Source: Spirochaetaceae bacterium (GTDB taxonomy: Bacteria > Spirochaetota > Spirochaetia > SZUA-6 > Fen-1364). Taken from it: a stretch of DNA of 12,497 nt. A model generated the notes under the pieces. The model did not search any database and was not told the origin of the DNA. It saw only the letters and a list, made by a program, of their open reading frames with translations. How positions within the stretch are numbered: position 1 is the first letter of the stretch; each line of letters opens with the position of its first letter. Positions 6,218-12,497 of this stretch are shown here, one piece after another. Made by a program: the position numbers and the translations under genes. The stretch spans positions 1-12,497 of the forward strand of contig PMDT01000020.1 in the NCBI GenBank assembly GCA_003154555.1, read 5' to 3'.

Positions 6218-6802
6218 ATGGCGCCTGAAGATCTTACGACGCGGAAGAAGATACTGGACGCAGCAGTAAGACTCATATTCTCCGTCACGAGCGAGGAGCT
6301 TACGACGCGCAGGATCGCGGAAGAGGCCGGGGTCAATATCGCGGCAATCAACTACCATTTTCGCAGCAAGGACGAGCTGATCGACCAGGCCGTGGAGGTC
6401 GCGACCGCGGAGGCCTTTGAGAAGGGAATGGCGTACCTGTTCGCGCCCGGCCGGGAGCCCAAGGCGCGCCTCCTCGACTTCATAACCGGCTATGCCTACG
6501 GCTTGATGAAGTTCCCCGGGCTCACACGAACCGCCTTCCTTACCCTGATGCGCAATGAGAAAGGGAGCACCTTCTACGGCCGTTACATGAAGGAAATGCT
6601 GGACAAGGTCGGGCAGGTCGTTGCCGAGGCAGGCGGCGCAGCGGGCAGGAACGAAGGCGACGTGGCGCTCATGGTGCTCTCCTGCGCGATACTCCCGTTC
6701 CTCGTGGCGAATACGGTAAAAGACGCAGGCGGCATCGATTATGCCGATGATGCCGCCCGCGCCCGTTACATAGAAACCATGCTGAACAGGCTGGTCAGAT
6801 AA
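6218..6802 (+). CDS. TetR/AcrR-family transcriptional repressor
   Basis: 194 residues. The ATG at 6218 is chosen because GGAGGA (6209-6214) lies 3 bases ahead; the open frame to 6194 would begin inside the palindrome. The N-terminal DNA-binding domain is clear: RKKILDAAVRLIF, then the helix-turn-helix TTRRIAEEAGVNIAAINYHF (residues 29-48) and the following RSKDELIDQ. Residues 60-194 should form the ligand pocket and dimer interface and are not conserved enough to name a ligand. It lies 18 bp ahead of a CrtI-like oxidoreductase, almost certainly in one transcript, so the ligand may be a substrate or product of that enzyme. A palindromic operator and strong promoter directly upstream indicate self-repression. 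Confidence 0.94.
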   Translation: MAPEDLTTRKKILDAAVRLIFSVTSEELTTRRIAEEAGVNIAAINYHFRSKDELIDQAVEVATAEAFEKGMAYLFAPGREPKARLLDFITGYAYGLMKFPGLTRTAFLTLMRNEKGSTFYGRYMKEMLDKVGQVVAEAGGAAGRNEGDVALMVLSCAILPFLVANTVKDAGGIDYADDAARARYIETMLNRLVR

Positions 6803-6820
6803 ATCCGAAGGAGTGAGAAT

Positions 6821-8371
6821 ATGGCGAGGAAAATCGCAATCATCGGCGGGGGGATCGCCGGGCTCTCCGCGGGTTGCTACGGCCGCATGAACGGGTACCA
6901 GACAGAGATCTTCGAGATGCACACCGTTGCGGGCGGCGTCTGCACGGGGTGGACGCGCAAGGGCTTCACCTTCGACGGCTGCCTGCACTTCCTGGTCGGC
7001 ACGAGCCCCGGCAACCGGATGCGCCGCATCTGGGATGAGCTGGGAGCTCTGGACGGCACGCGGATCCACGACCACGAGGTGTTCTGCGACATCGTGCTGC
7101 CCGGCGGCAGGAAGCTCACGCAGTACAGCGATGTTGACCGTCTCGTGGCGCATCTGAAGGAAGCGGTCGCACCACCCGCACGAGACCGCAAGCGCCTGGA
7201 CCATCTTGCTTCCGACGTGAAGCTCTGGTCAGGGCTCAACGGCCGCATGGGCGGAGCGAGGCCGCCCGCGCAGAAACCCGGCATCCGCGGTCTTCTCTCG
7301 CGCATGCGCGGCATGTGGAAAATCCGCCGGTATCTTCCGATGTTCCGCCGCCATGGCGGGAGCATCCAGCAGTACGCCGCCGGCTATCGGCACCCCGACC
7401 TGCGCGCATTCTTCGAGCTCGCGCTGCCCATCGACGGGATGCCGGCGATGAGCCTGCTCATGCTCGCCTCTGTACAGAACGACAAGGCGGGAGGCTGGCC
7501 GGAGGGCGGCTCGCTGGGCCTGGCGCGCGCAATCTGGAGGAGGTACACGGATCTCGGCGGCGTGATCCATTTCAGCGCAAAAGTGCAGGAGATCGTTGTG
7601 CGCGATGGAAAGGCGGTCGGCGTGCGCCTGTCGGACGGCACCGTTCATGACGCCGACGAGGTGATAAGCGCCGCAGACGGGCGCGCCACGCTGTTCGGCA
7701 TGCTTTCGGGCAGATACATGACGCCCGGGCTCCAGGAGGTGTACAGCACACTGCCATTGTACGAGCCGTTCGTGCAGGTCTCCTACGGCCTGAACCGCCT
7801 GATTCCCATTTCAGAGCTTCCGCGCCTTCGGACCATCCGGCCATCAGCGCCGGTGGAGATCGGGGGAGAGAAGGCCGGGCTCCTGATGTTGAACAACTAC
7901 TCCTTCGATCCGACCATGGCGCCGGCGGGCAAGACCGTGCTCAGCGTGCTTTACCAGAGTCCCTGGGCGGGCTGGGAAAAGCTGCAGGAGGACAAGGCGG
8001 CATACGCTGCCCGCAAAGCGCGCGTGCTCTCGGACACAACCACGTGGCTTGAAACGTTGTTTCCCGGCATCGCCGCCGACATTGAAGCCACGGATGTCGC
8101 CACGCCGCTTACCACCGTACATTTCACAGGCAACCACAAGGGTTCCTACGAGGGATGGAGACCAACGGTGGCGACGATGCGCATGAAGATTGAGAAACGC
8201 ATTCCCACCCTTGCGCACTTCGCCATGATCGGGCAGTGGACAAGGCCCGCGGCGGGTCTCCCGACCGTGGCGGAAGACGGGCGGCTCATCATCCAGGAGC
8301 TCTGCGCGCAGGATGGGAAGGCTTTTGTCAGCGGGACTCCCCCGGCGCGGAAGGACCGGGGCGCCGCCTGA
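6821..8371 (+). CDS. CrtI-like FAD/NAD(P)-dependent oxidoreductase (phytoene desaturase family, COG1233)
   Basis: 516 residues from the ATG at 6821, with AAGGAG (6808-6813) 7 bases ahead. The N-terminus has the FAD dinucleotide motif IIGGGIAGLSAG (7-18) with the ribose-binding Glu at 32, then AGGVCTGWTRKGFTFDGCLH (37-56), the conserved early block of phytoene desaturases and related amine-oxidase-fold enzymes. The C-terminus carries the second FAD motif, GQWTRPAAGLPTVAEDGRLI, near 8233-8293. Known members desaturate, isomerise or saturate polyisoprenoids and other lipids. No carotenoid genes such as crtB are nearby, so true phytoene desaturase activity is unproven and another lipid substrate is equally possible. 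It is the second gene of the TetR operon and presumably repressed by it. The next gene is 67 bp downstream behind a structured leader. Confidence 0.9.
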   Translation: MARKIAIIGGGIAGLSAGCYGRMNGYQTEIFEMHTVAGGVCTGWTRKGFTFDGCLHFLVGTSPGNRMRRIWDELGALDGTRIHDHEVFCDIVLPGGRKLTQYSDVDRLVAHLKEAVAPPARDRKRLDHLASDVKLWSGLNGRMGGARPPAQKPGIRGLLSRMRGMWKIRRYLPMFRRHGGSIQQYAAGYRHPDLRAFFELALPIDGMPAMSLLMLASVQNDKAGGWPEGGSLGLARAIWRRYTDLGGVIHFSAKVQEIVVRDGKAVGVRLSDGTVHDADEVISAADGRATLFGMLSGRYMTPGLQEVYSTLPLYEPFVQVSYGLNRLIPISELPRLRTIRPSAPVEIGGEKAGLLMLNNYSFDPTMAPAGKTVLSVLYQSPWAGWEKLQEDKAAYAARKARVLSDTTTWLETLFPGIAADIEATDVATPLTTVHFTGNHKGSYEGWRPTVATMRMKIEKRIPTLAHFAMIGQWTRPAAGLPTVAEDGRLIIQELCAQDGKAFVSGTPPARKDRGAA

Positions 8372-8401
8372 CGCCGGCGCTCGTCCCGGAGGGCGACGAA
8401 A

Positions 8402-8434
8402 CTCCCCCGAGCATGTACACTGCGCCCGGGGGAG
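8402..8434 (+). promoter_or_regulatory. Inverted repeat that can hide the ribosome binding site of the next gene
   Basis: CTCCCCCG (8402-8409) is the exact reverse complement of CGGGGGAG (8427-8434), with a 17-base loop that can be shortened by pairing GCA (8411-8413) with TGC (8421-8423). The right arm is the Shine-Dalgarno stretch, four bases before the ATG at 8439. In the mRNA the pairing would sequester it. A second small hairpin, TCGTC (8381-8385) with GACGA (8395-8399), lies just upstream. No T-run follows, so a terminator is unlikely. Confidence 0.5.
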
Positions 8435-8438
8435 AGGC

Positions 8439-10022
8439 ATGAAGAACAAACACCCGCTACCGGCCCAACAGGAATCACCGCAGCAGCCCTCGCTCCCGCG
8501 CGGGCTGCAACGCTTCCTCTACGTCACCGCCTGCATCGCCGGGGCGGCTGTCATGATCGTCGAGATACTCGGGGCGAAGATGCTCGCGCCGTATTTCGGC
8601 ACGTCGCACTTCGTGTGGACGGCGCAGATCGCCGTGACGCTGGCGGCGCTCGCGTTCGGCTACTACGCGGGTGGGCGCCTGGTGACCCGCTCCGCGCGCC
8701 CGGGGAGGCTGTACCTCGCCATCCTCATTGCCGCGATCGCGCTCGTGGCCACGGTTGCCGTGCGCGAATGGCTGGCCTACCAGCTCCTGAGCCTGCCGCT
8801 TCCCGTGGGGTCGCTGCTTTCCGCGGTCTGCCTCTTCTTCATTCCCCTCTTCCTGCTCGCTATGACGAGCCCGTTCCTTGTGCGCGTGGTGGCGCAGACG
8901 CTTGCCGGCGTGGGCGGCACCGTGGGGCGTGTCTCCTTTGTCAGCACGCTGGGGAGCTTTCTCGGTACCGCGATCATCGGCTACCTGCTGATCCCGCTTC
9001 TTCCCAACTCCACGACGATGTACGGGACAGCCGCCGCGCTCGCGCTCCTGTCCGGGTGCTACTTCCTCTTCTGGGGACGGCGCGCCGGCGCCACGATCGG
9101 GGTGGCTGTCTGCATCGTCGCAGGTGCGGGGCTGGGCTGGTACGGGCTCACCGTGGACGGGCCGCGGCTTCCCGCCGGCGAGGAGCTGTACCGCGGCAAC
9201 TCGAGCTTCGGCATGATCCAGGTCCTGCAGTCACAGCAAGTTCCCTATCGCTACTACCTCACCGATTACCTGATCCAGAACGTCTACGACACCAGCCGCC
9301 AGTCGAGCACCGTCATGTTCACGTGGATGCTGGAGGACCTGGCGCGCGCCTACACGCCGCGGCTGGATGACGTGCTGTGCATCGGCCTGGGCATCGGCAT
9401 CGTGCCGCGCGATCTTGCCGCGGACGGAGCGCACGTGGACGTGGTGGAGATCAACCCGGCGGTGGTCAATGTCGCCCGCACCTGGTTCGGGCTGGACACC
9501 AACGCCATCTCCATCACCATCGGGGACGGCAGGTGGTTCCTCAACACGACCGGCAGGAAGTACGACGCCGTGATCCTCGACGCTTTTGTCGGCGATGGAA
9601 GCCCGTCGCACTTGATGAGTCGGGAGGCGTTCGAAGCCGTGCGCAAAGTCCTGAAGCCGGACGGCACGCTCGTCATGAACACATTCGTCGACTTCGATGC
9701 AGCCGGCGACTACATGGGTGCGTCATTGTACAAGACGCTGCAGAGCGTTTTTCCCGGCGTGGTGGTGCACGGAGTAAAGAGCGCGAACACGCTATTCGTC
9801 GCGTCGCTGCGCTCACCGCTTACGATCCTGCGCACGCCCGACTACAGCCGCGTCCACCCCGAGGCCCTGGCCGATGTGAAGGCTGCCTTTGCCCGGACAT
9901 GGCAGCCCGATCTCACGCGCGGCATCGTGCTCACGGATGACTTCAACCCCGTGGAGTACTACGACGCGGCCAATCGCGAGAGGCTGCGCCGGCTCCTGGC
10001 AATGAGCATGCGCCACGTATAG
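8439..10022 (+). CDS. Membrane-anchored spermidine-synthase-like (aminopropyltransferase-fold) protein
   Basis: 527 residues from the ATG at 8439, preceded by GGGGGAGAGG; the frame is open back to 8313 but that part overlaps the upstream gene. About seven hydrophobic helices (roughly 25-45, 58-78, 91-108, 125-145, 165-188, 195-212, 218-238) include the family block VEILGAKMLAPYFG with Glu42 in the membrane. The soluble domain (245-527) has the spermidine synthase fold: YLTDYLIQ, CIGLGIG (314-320), VVEINPAVVNVAR with the nucleoside-binding Glu337, GDGRWF, and LDAFVGDGSPSHL (380-392). The classical GGGDGG loop reads GLGIG, and the usual DxxD catalytic pair has only its first Asp (381) in register. 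Polyamine synthesis is therefore doubtful; transfer to another acceptor, or a non-catalytic role, is possible. The downstream gene is translationally coupled. Confidence 0.87.
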   Translation: MKNKHPLPAQQESPQQPSLPRGLQRFLYVTACIAGAAVMIVEILGAKMLAPYFGTSHFVWTAQIAVTLAALAFGYYAGGRLVTRSARPGRLYLAILIAAIALVATVAVREWLAYQLLSLPLPVGSLLSAVCLFFIPLFLLAMTSPFLVRVVAQTLAGVGGTVGRVSFVSTLGSFLGTAIIGYLLIPLLPNSTTMYGTAAALALLSGCYFLFWGRRAGATIGVAVCIVAGAGLGWYGLTVDGPRLPAGEELYRGNSSFGMIQVLQSQQVPYRYYLTDYLIQNVYDTSRQSSTVMFTWMLEDLARAYTPRLDDVLCIGLGIGIVPRDLAADGAHVDVVEINPAVVNVARTWFGLDTNAISITIGDGRWFLNTTGRKYDAVILDAFVGDGSPSHLMSREAFEAVRKVLKPDGTLVMNTFVDFDAAGDYMGASLYKTLQSVFPGVVVHGVKSANTLFVASLRSPLTILRTPDYSRVHPEALADVKAAFARTWQPDLTRGIVLTDDFNPVEYYDAANRERLRRLLAMSMRHV

Positions 10023-10032
10023 GAGGACAACC

Positions 10033-11124
10033 ATGGAACGGGAAACGGTCATCAATCTGGAGCACGGCTTTTTTGGAGAAAAGGAAAAGACAATCGTCGA
10101 AAGCGGCGAGCTGTCGGCCAGCCTCTTCCGTTATGAATCCGGTGTCGCCGCCGTCAGGTTGAAGAACGCGCGCGGCGAGATGACCGTCCTGCCCTGGCAG
10201 GGCCAGCAGATCTGGGACGCACGCTTCGACGGCCGCGTCCTCACGATGAAATCGATGTTCCACCAGCCGCGCGCCACGCGCGACTACCTTGCCACCTACG
10301 GGGCATTCCTGCTGCACTGCGGCGCCACGGCAATGGGCGTGCCCGCGGCCGGCGACACCCACCCGCTGCACGGCGAGCTTCCCAACGCGCCGTACGACAG
10401 CACCTTCATCTCCCTGGGCACGGACGCGCAGGGGCCCTTTATTGGCGTGGGCGGCGAATATCGACACACAATTGCTTTCGCGTATGACTACTCGGCCCTG
10501 CCGCGCGCGTCCCTGCACGCCGGATCGGCTGCCGTCTCGATCGCCATGGAAATCGCCAATCACAAGAAGACCGCGATGGACCTGATGTTCATGGAGCACG
10601 TCAACTTCCGCCCCATTGACAACGGCAGGCTCGTCTACAGCGCGCCCTGCTCGCCCGACACCGTGCGGGTGCGCACGGCGCTGCCGTCCCATATCAAGCC
10701 GCCGGCGGGACACCGCGAGTTCCTTGCCGAGCTCGCGGCGGACCCCGGTCGCCATAATGTGCTCGCCCCGGGCCTTGCCTTCGATCCCGAGGTCGTCCTC
10801 TATCTCACCTACCGCGCCGACCCGAAGGGATGGGCGCACACCATGATGGTGCATCCCGACGGATACGCGAGCTGGATCTCCCACAAGCCTCAGCAATTCG
10901 ATCACGGCGTACGCTGGATCAGCCGCACCCCGGACCAGGATTGCCTGGGCATGGTGCTGCCGGGCACTGCCGAGCCGGAGGGCTACAGCGCCGAGAAGGC
11001 GAAGGGAAACGTCAAGACGCTGGCGGCCGGCGCGAGTGCGCGGTTCGAGCTGGAAGCGGGTCTCTTTACCCCGACGGAAGCGGTGGCGATGGAAAAACGC
11101 ATCGCGGAGATGCTTCGAAAATAG
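10033..11124 (+). CDS. DUF4432/aldose 1-epimerase-like protein (galactose mutarotase fold)
   Basis: 363 residues from the ATG at 10033. AGGAGGA (10021-10027) overlaps the stop codon of the upstream gene, so the two are translationally coupled. The sequence has features of the mutarotase-like beta-sandwich: MTVLPWQGQQIWDA (50-63), an HPLHGELPNAPYD block (110-122) with His113 in the place of the first catalytic His of aldose 1-epimerases, and FMEHVNFRP (186-194) with His189 as a likely second. Length and the early CGATAMG segment (96-102) fit the DUF4432 family better than GalM itself. The likely role is interconverting anomers or binding a sugar or sugar acid in the cytoplasm; no signal peptide is seen. 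The neighbouring convergent malQ supports a sugar context. Family is moderately firm, substrate unknown. Confidence 0.8.
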   Translation: MERETVINLEHGFFGEKEKTIVESGELSASLFRYESGVAAVRLKNARGEMTVLPWQGQQIWDARFDGRVLTMKSMFHQPRATRDYLATYGAFLLHCGATAMGVPAAGDTHPLHGELPNAPYDSTFISLGTDAQGPFIGVGGEYRHTIAFAYDYSALPRASLHAGSAAVSIAMEIANHKKTAMDLMFMEHVNFRPIDNGRLVYSAPCSPDTVRVRTALPSHIKPPAGHREFLAELAADPGRHNVLAPGLAFDPEVVLYLTYRADPKGWAHTMMVHPDGYASWISHKPQQFDHGVRWISRTPDQDCLGMVLPGTAEPEGYSAEKAKGNVKTLAAGASARFELEAGLFTPTEAVAMEKRIAEMLRK

Positions 11125-11149
11125 CCGCTGACCAACCGCGGCTCAGCGG
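11125..11149 (-). terminator. Hairpin across the convergent stop codons of the epimerase-like gene and malQ
   Basis: CCGCTGA (11125-11131) and TCAGCGG (11143-11149) are perfect 7-bp arms with an 11-base loop. An alternative 6-bp stem, AGCCGC (11123-11128) with GCGGCT (11138-11143), overlaps it. On the minus strand the stem is followed by CTATTTTCG, a short T-run, so it may be a modest terminator for malQ. On the plus strand no T-run follows. Confidence 0.4.
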
Positions 11150-12497
11150 GGACCGTCAGCCTTCGCCGGCACCCGGCCGTAGAGCTCCGTGAGCTCCGCC
11201 ATTCTCCGCCCTGCGGTATCGTCCAGGATGCTGTCAGGCGCCCGCCACGACCAGTTCCCCGTGGTGCTGGTGCCCGGGGTATTCATGCGCGCCTCCGTCC
11301 CCAGGCCCAGGACATCCTGCAGCGGCGTCACGGCGAACACGCACGTGGAAGAGAGTGCCATGCGGATGAGCCGCCATTCGATCTCGGGGTCGGTGGCCGG
11401 GGCGTAACGGTCCAGGTAGGCCTTCTCCTGGGGGCTCCGCCCGGCGTACCAGCCGCGGGTCGTATCGTTGTCGTGCGTCCCGGTATAAACGATGGAATCG
11501 CGTACGTGGTTGTGCGGAAGGAAACGGTTGCCCGCGTCCAGCGCGCCCGCCTCGTCGCTGTCGAACGCAAACTGGAGGATCCTCATGCCGGGGAATCCCC
11601 GCCGCTCCCGCAGAGCATTCACCGCGGGGGTGATGACGCCGAGGTCCTCGGCGATGATTGCCAGGCTCCCCAGCTCCTTCTGCAGCGCCTCGAAGAGCTG
11701 CTCCCCGGGTACCTTCACCCATCGGCCGCGCTCGGCGGTTTTTTCTCCGGCCGGCACTGTCCAGCAGGCCTCGAAGCCCCTGAAGTGATCGATGCGGACG
11801 AAATCGAAAAGCCTGAATGCTGCGCTGATCCGCCTGATCCAGAACCGGTATCTCTGCCGACCCAAAGCCTGCCAGTCGTACAGGGGATTTCCCCAGAGCT
11901 GGCCGGTGGCCGCGAAGTAGTCGGGCGGAACGCCCGAGACAACCGTCGGCAGCCCGTCACCGTCGAGCAGGAAAAGGGCGCGGTTCGCCCACACGTCGGC
12001 GCTGTCGGGCGCGCTGAATATGGGGAGATCGCCAATGATGCGGATCCCCCTGCGCGCCGCCTCCGCACGCAGCGACTCCCACTGCGAAAAAAAGAAGAAC
12101 TGTATCGCCTTCTCCACGGCGATGTCCGCGGCGCACTGCTTTCGGGCGCGGGCGAGCGCCGCGCGGTCGCGCAGGGCCAGGTCCTTCTCCCACGCGCGGT
12201 TCCACGCGCCGACGAAGGCGCGCTTGATGGCAGTGAAGAGGCCGTAGTCGTCGAGCCACGACGATTCCCGTGCGCAAAAGGCATCGAACCGGTCGCGCAC
12301 GTCACCTTTCGCGTTCTTGAGAAAATGCGTCGCCGCTGCGCGCAGGAGCGGCATCTTCCAGGCGATGACGGCACCGTAGTCCACCCTGCCCGCAGGGAAG
12401 CCGGGGACGGCGTCAAGGTCGTTCGTCCGCACGGCGCCCCATTCCCGCAGGGCATCGAGGCTCACCAGGAGCGGATTGCCCGCGAACGACGAGAAGC
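11143..12497 (-). CDS. malQ: 4-alpha-glucanotransferase (amylomaltase, GH77), N-terminus beyond the window
   Basis: The frame is open to the window edge; the GTG at 12465 is internal, because FSSFAGNPLL precedes it in frame, matching the usual early FAGNP block of MalQ. About 450 residues are visible, so roughly 40-60 N-terminal residues are missing. The enzyme moves alpha-1,4-glucan segments between maltodextrins in the cytoplasm. All three GH77 catalytic residues are present: the nucleophile Asp in VRIDHFRG (codon 11790-11788), the acid/base Glu in IAEDLGVI (11649-11647) and the stabilising Asp in GTHDNDTT (11472-11470). The GDLPIF, DSADVWA and VVSGVPPDYFAATGQLWGNPLYDW regions are also typical. 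It appears intact at its C-terminus. It converges on the epimerase-like gene with an 18-bp gap. Confidence 0.96.
   Translation of the reverse strand, partial: FSSFAGNPLLVSLDALREWGAVRTNDLDAVPGFPAGRVDYGAVIAWKMPLLRAAATHFLKNAKGDVRDRFDAFCARESSWLDDYGLFTAIKRAFVGAWNRAWEKDLALRDRAALARARKQCAADIAVEKAIQFFFFSQWESLRAEAARRGIRIIGDLPIFSAPDSADVWANRALFLLDGDGLPTVVSGVPPDYFAATGQLWGNPLYDWQALGRQRYRFWIRRISAAFRLFDFVRIDHFRGFEACWTVPAGEKTAERGRWVKVPGEQLFEALQKELGSLAIIAEDLGVITPAVNALRERRGFPGMRILQFAFDSDEAGALDAGNRFLPHNHVRDSIVYTGTHDNDTTRGWYAGRSPQEKAYLDRYAPATDPEIEWRLIRMALSSTCVFAVTPLQDVLGLGTEARMNTPGTSTTGNWSWRAPDSILDDTAGRRMAELTELYGRVPAKADGPR

Noticed and set aside
6233..6309. 11-bp direct repeat CTTACGACGCG inside the TetR gene
   Set aside because: Both copies encode a Leu-Thr-Thr-Arg stretch in normal parts of the DNA-binding domain. 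Only two copies exist, so a coincidence of codons is the simplest reading.
6077..7204. Long minus-strand open frame of 375 codons opposite the TetR and CrtI-like genes
   Set aside because: It is antisense to two well-recognised genes, has no family features that I can see, and GC-rich coding DNA commonly gives such frames.
9943..10905. Minus-strand open frame of 320 codons opposite the epimerase-like gene
   Set aside because: It is a shadow of the coupled plus-strand pair and shows no recognisable domain.
1..12497. CRISPR array, tRNA or rRNA genes, insertion sequences, prophage genes
   Set aside because: No regularly spaced repeats, cloverleaf structures, transposase-like or phage-like coding sequences were found in reading the window.

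Overview
The window is a gene-dense piece of a GC-rich bacterial chromosome. Shine-Dalgarno sites are good, the spacers are short and no phage or insertion-sequence genes are visible. The lineage cannot be fixed from the sequence. The set of genes (heterodimeric ABC exporter, HxlR and TetR regulators, GH77 amylomaltase, DUF4432-type epimerase) fits a free-living heterotroph. Two short AT-rich islands, near 5560-5700 and 6130-6217, stand out from the surroundings; both are regulatory regions.

Layout. (1) Positions 2-853, plus strand: the 3' part of a short-chain dehydrogenase (SDR) whose catalytic Ser, Tyr and Lys positions are all replaced. (2) Positions 863-4428, minus strand: two half-transporter ABC exporter genes joined by a TGATG stop/start overlap. 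Their ATPase motifs are asymmetric, with Asp for the catalytic Glu in one subunit and LSEGQ for LSGGQ in the other, so they probably form a heterodimer with one weak ATP site. (3) Positions 4513-4935, plus strand: a GNAT acetyltransferase cut off before its acetyl-CoA-binding half. It ends in a 10-bp GC hairpin against the end of the next gene. (4) Positions 4924-5547 (minus) and 5700-6080 (plus): an NADPH-dependent FMN reductase divergent from an HxlR/DUF24 regulator that carries one N-terminal Cys. The AT-rich spacer between them holds repeated ACAAG/CTTGT and AACTTA half-sites. This is the classic layout of a quinone or electrophile response switch.

(5) Positions 6218-8371, plus strand: a TetR regulator and a CrtI-like FAD oxidoreductase. 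They sit behind a near-consensus sigma-70-type promoter with a perfect 17-bp palindrome just downstream of the -10 box, so autoregulation is likely. (6) Positions 8439-11124, plus strand: a membrane-anchored spermidine-synthase-like protein, whose ribosome binding site lies in one arm of a perfect inverted repeat, then a DUF4432/aldose-epimerase-like protein whose ribosome binding site overlaps the previous stop codon. (7) Positions 11143 to the window end, minus strand: 4-alpha-glucanotransferase (MalQ, GH77), missing its N-terminus.

How the parts fit. Blocks 4 and 5 are two self-contained regulator plus flavoenzyme modules side by side. The exporter, the FMN reductase and their regulators read as a detoxification neighbourhood. 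MalQ and the epimerase-like gene point to carbohydrate metabolism. No clearly new multi-gene system is proven. The least ordinary parts are the TetR/CrtI-like/membrane aminopropyltransferase-like/DUF4432 run, the SDR with a degenerate active site, and the structured leader before the aminopropyltransferase-like gene.
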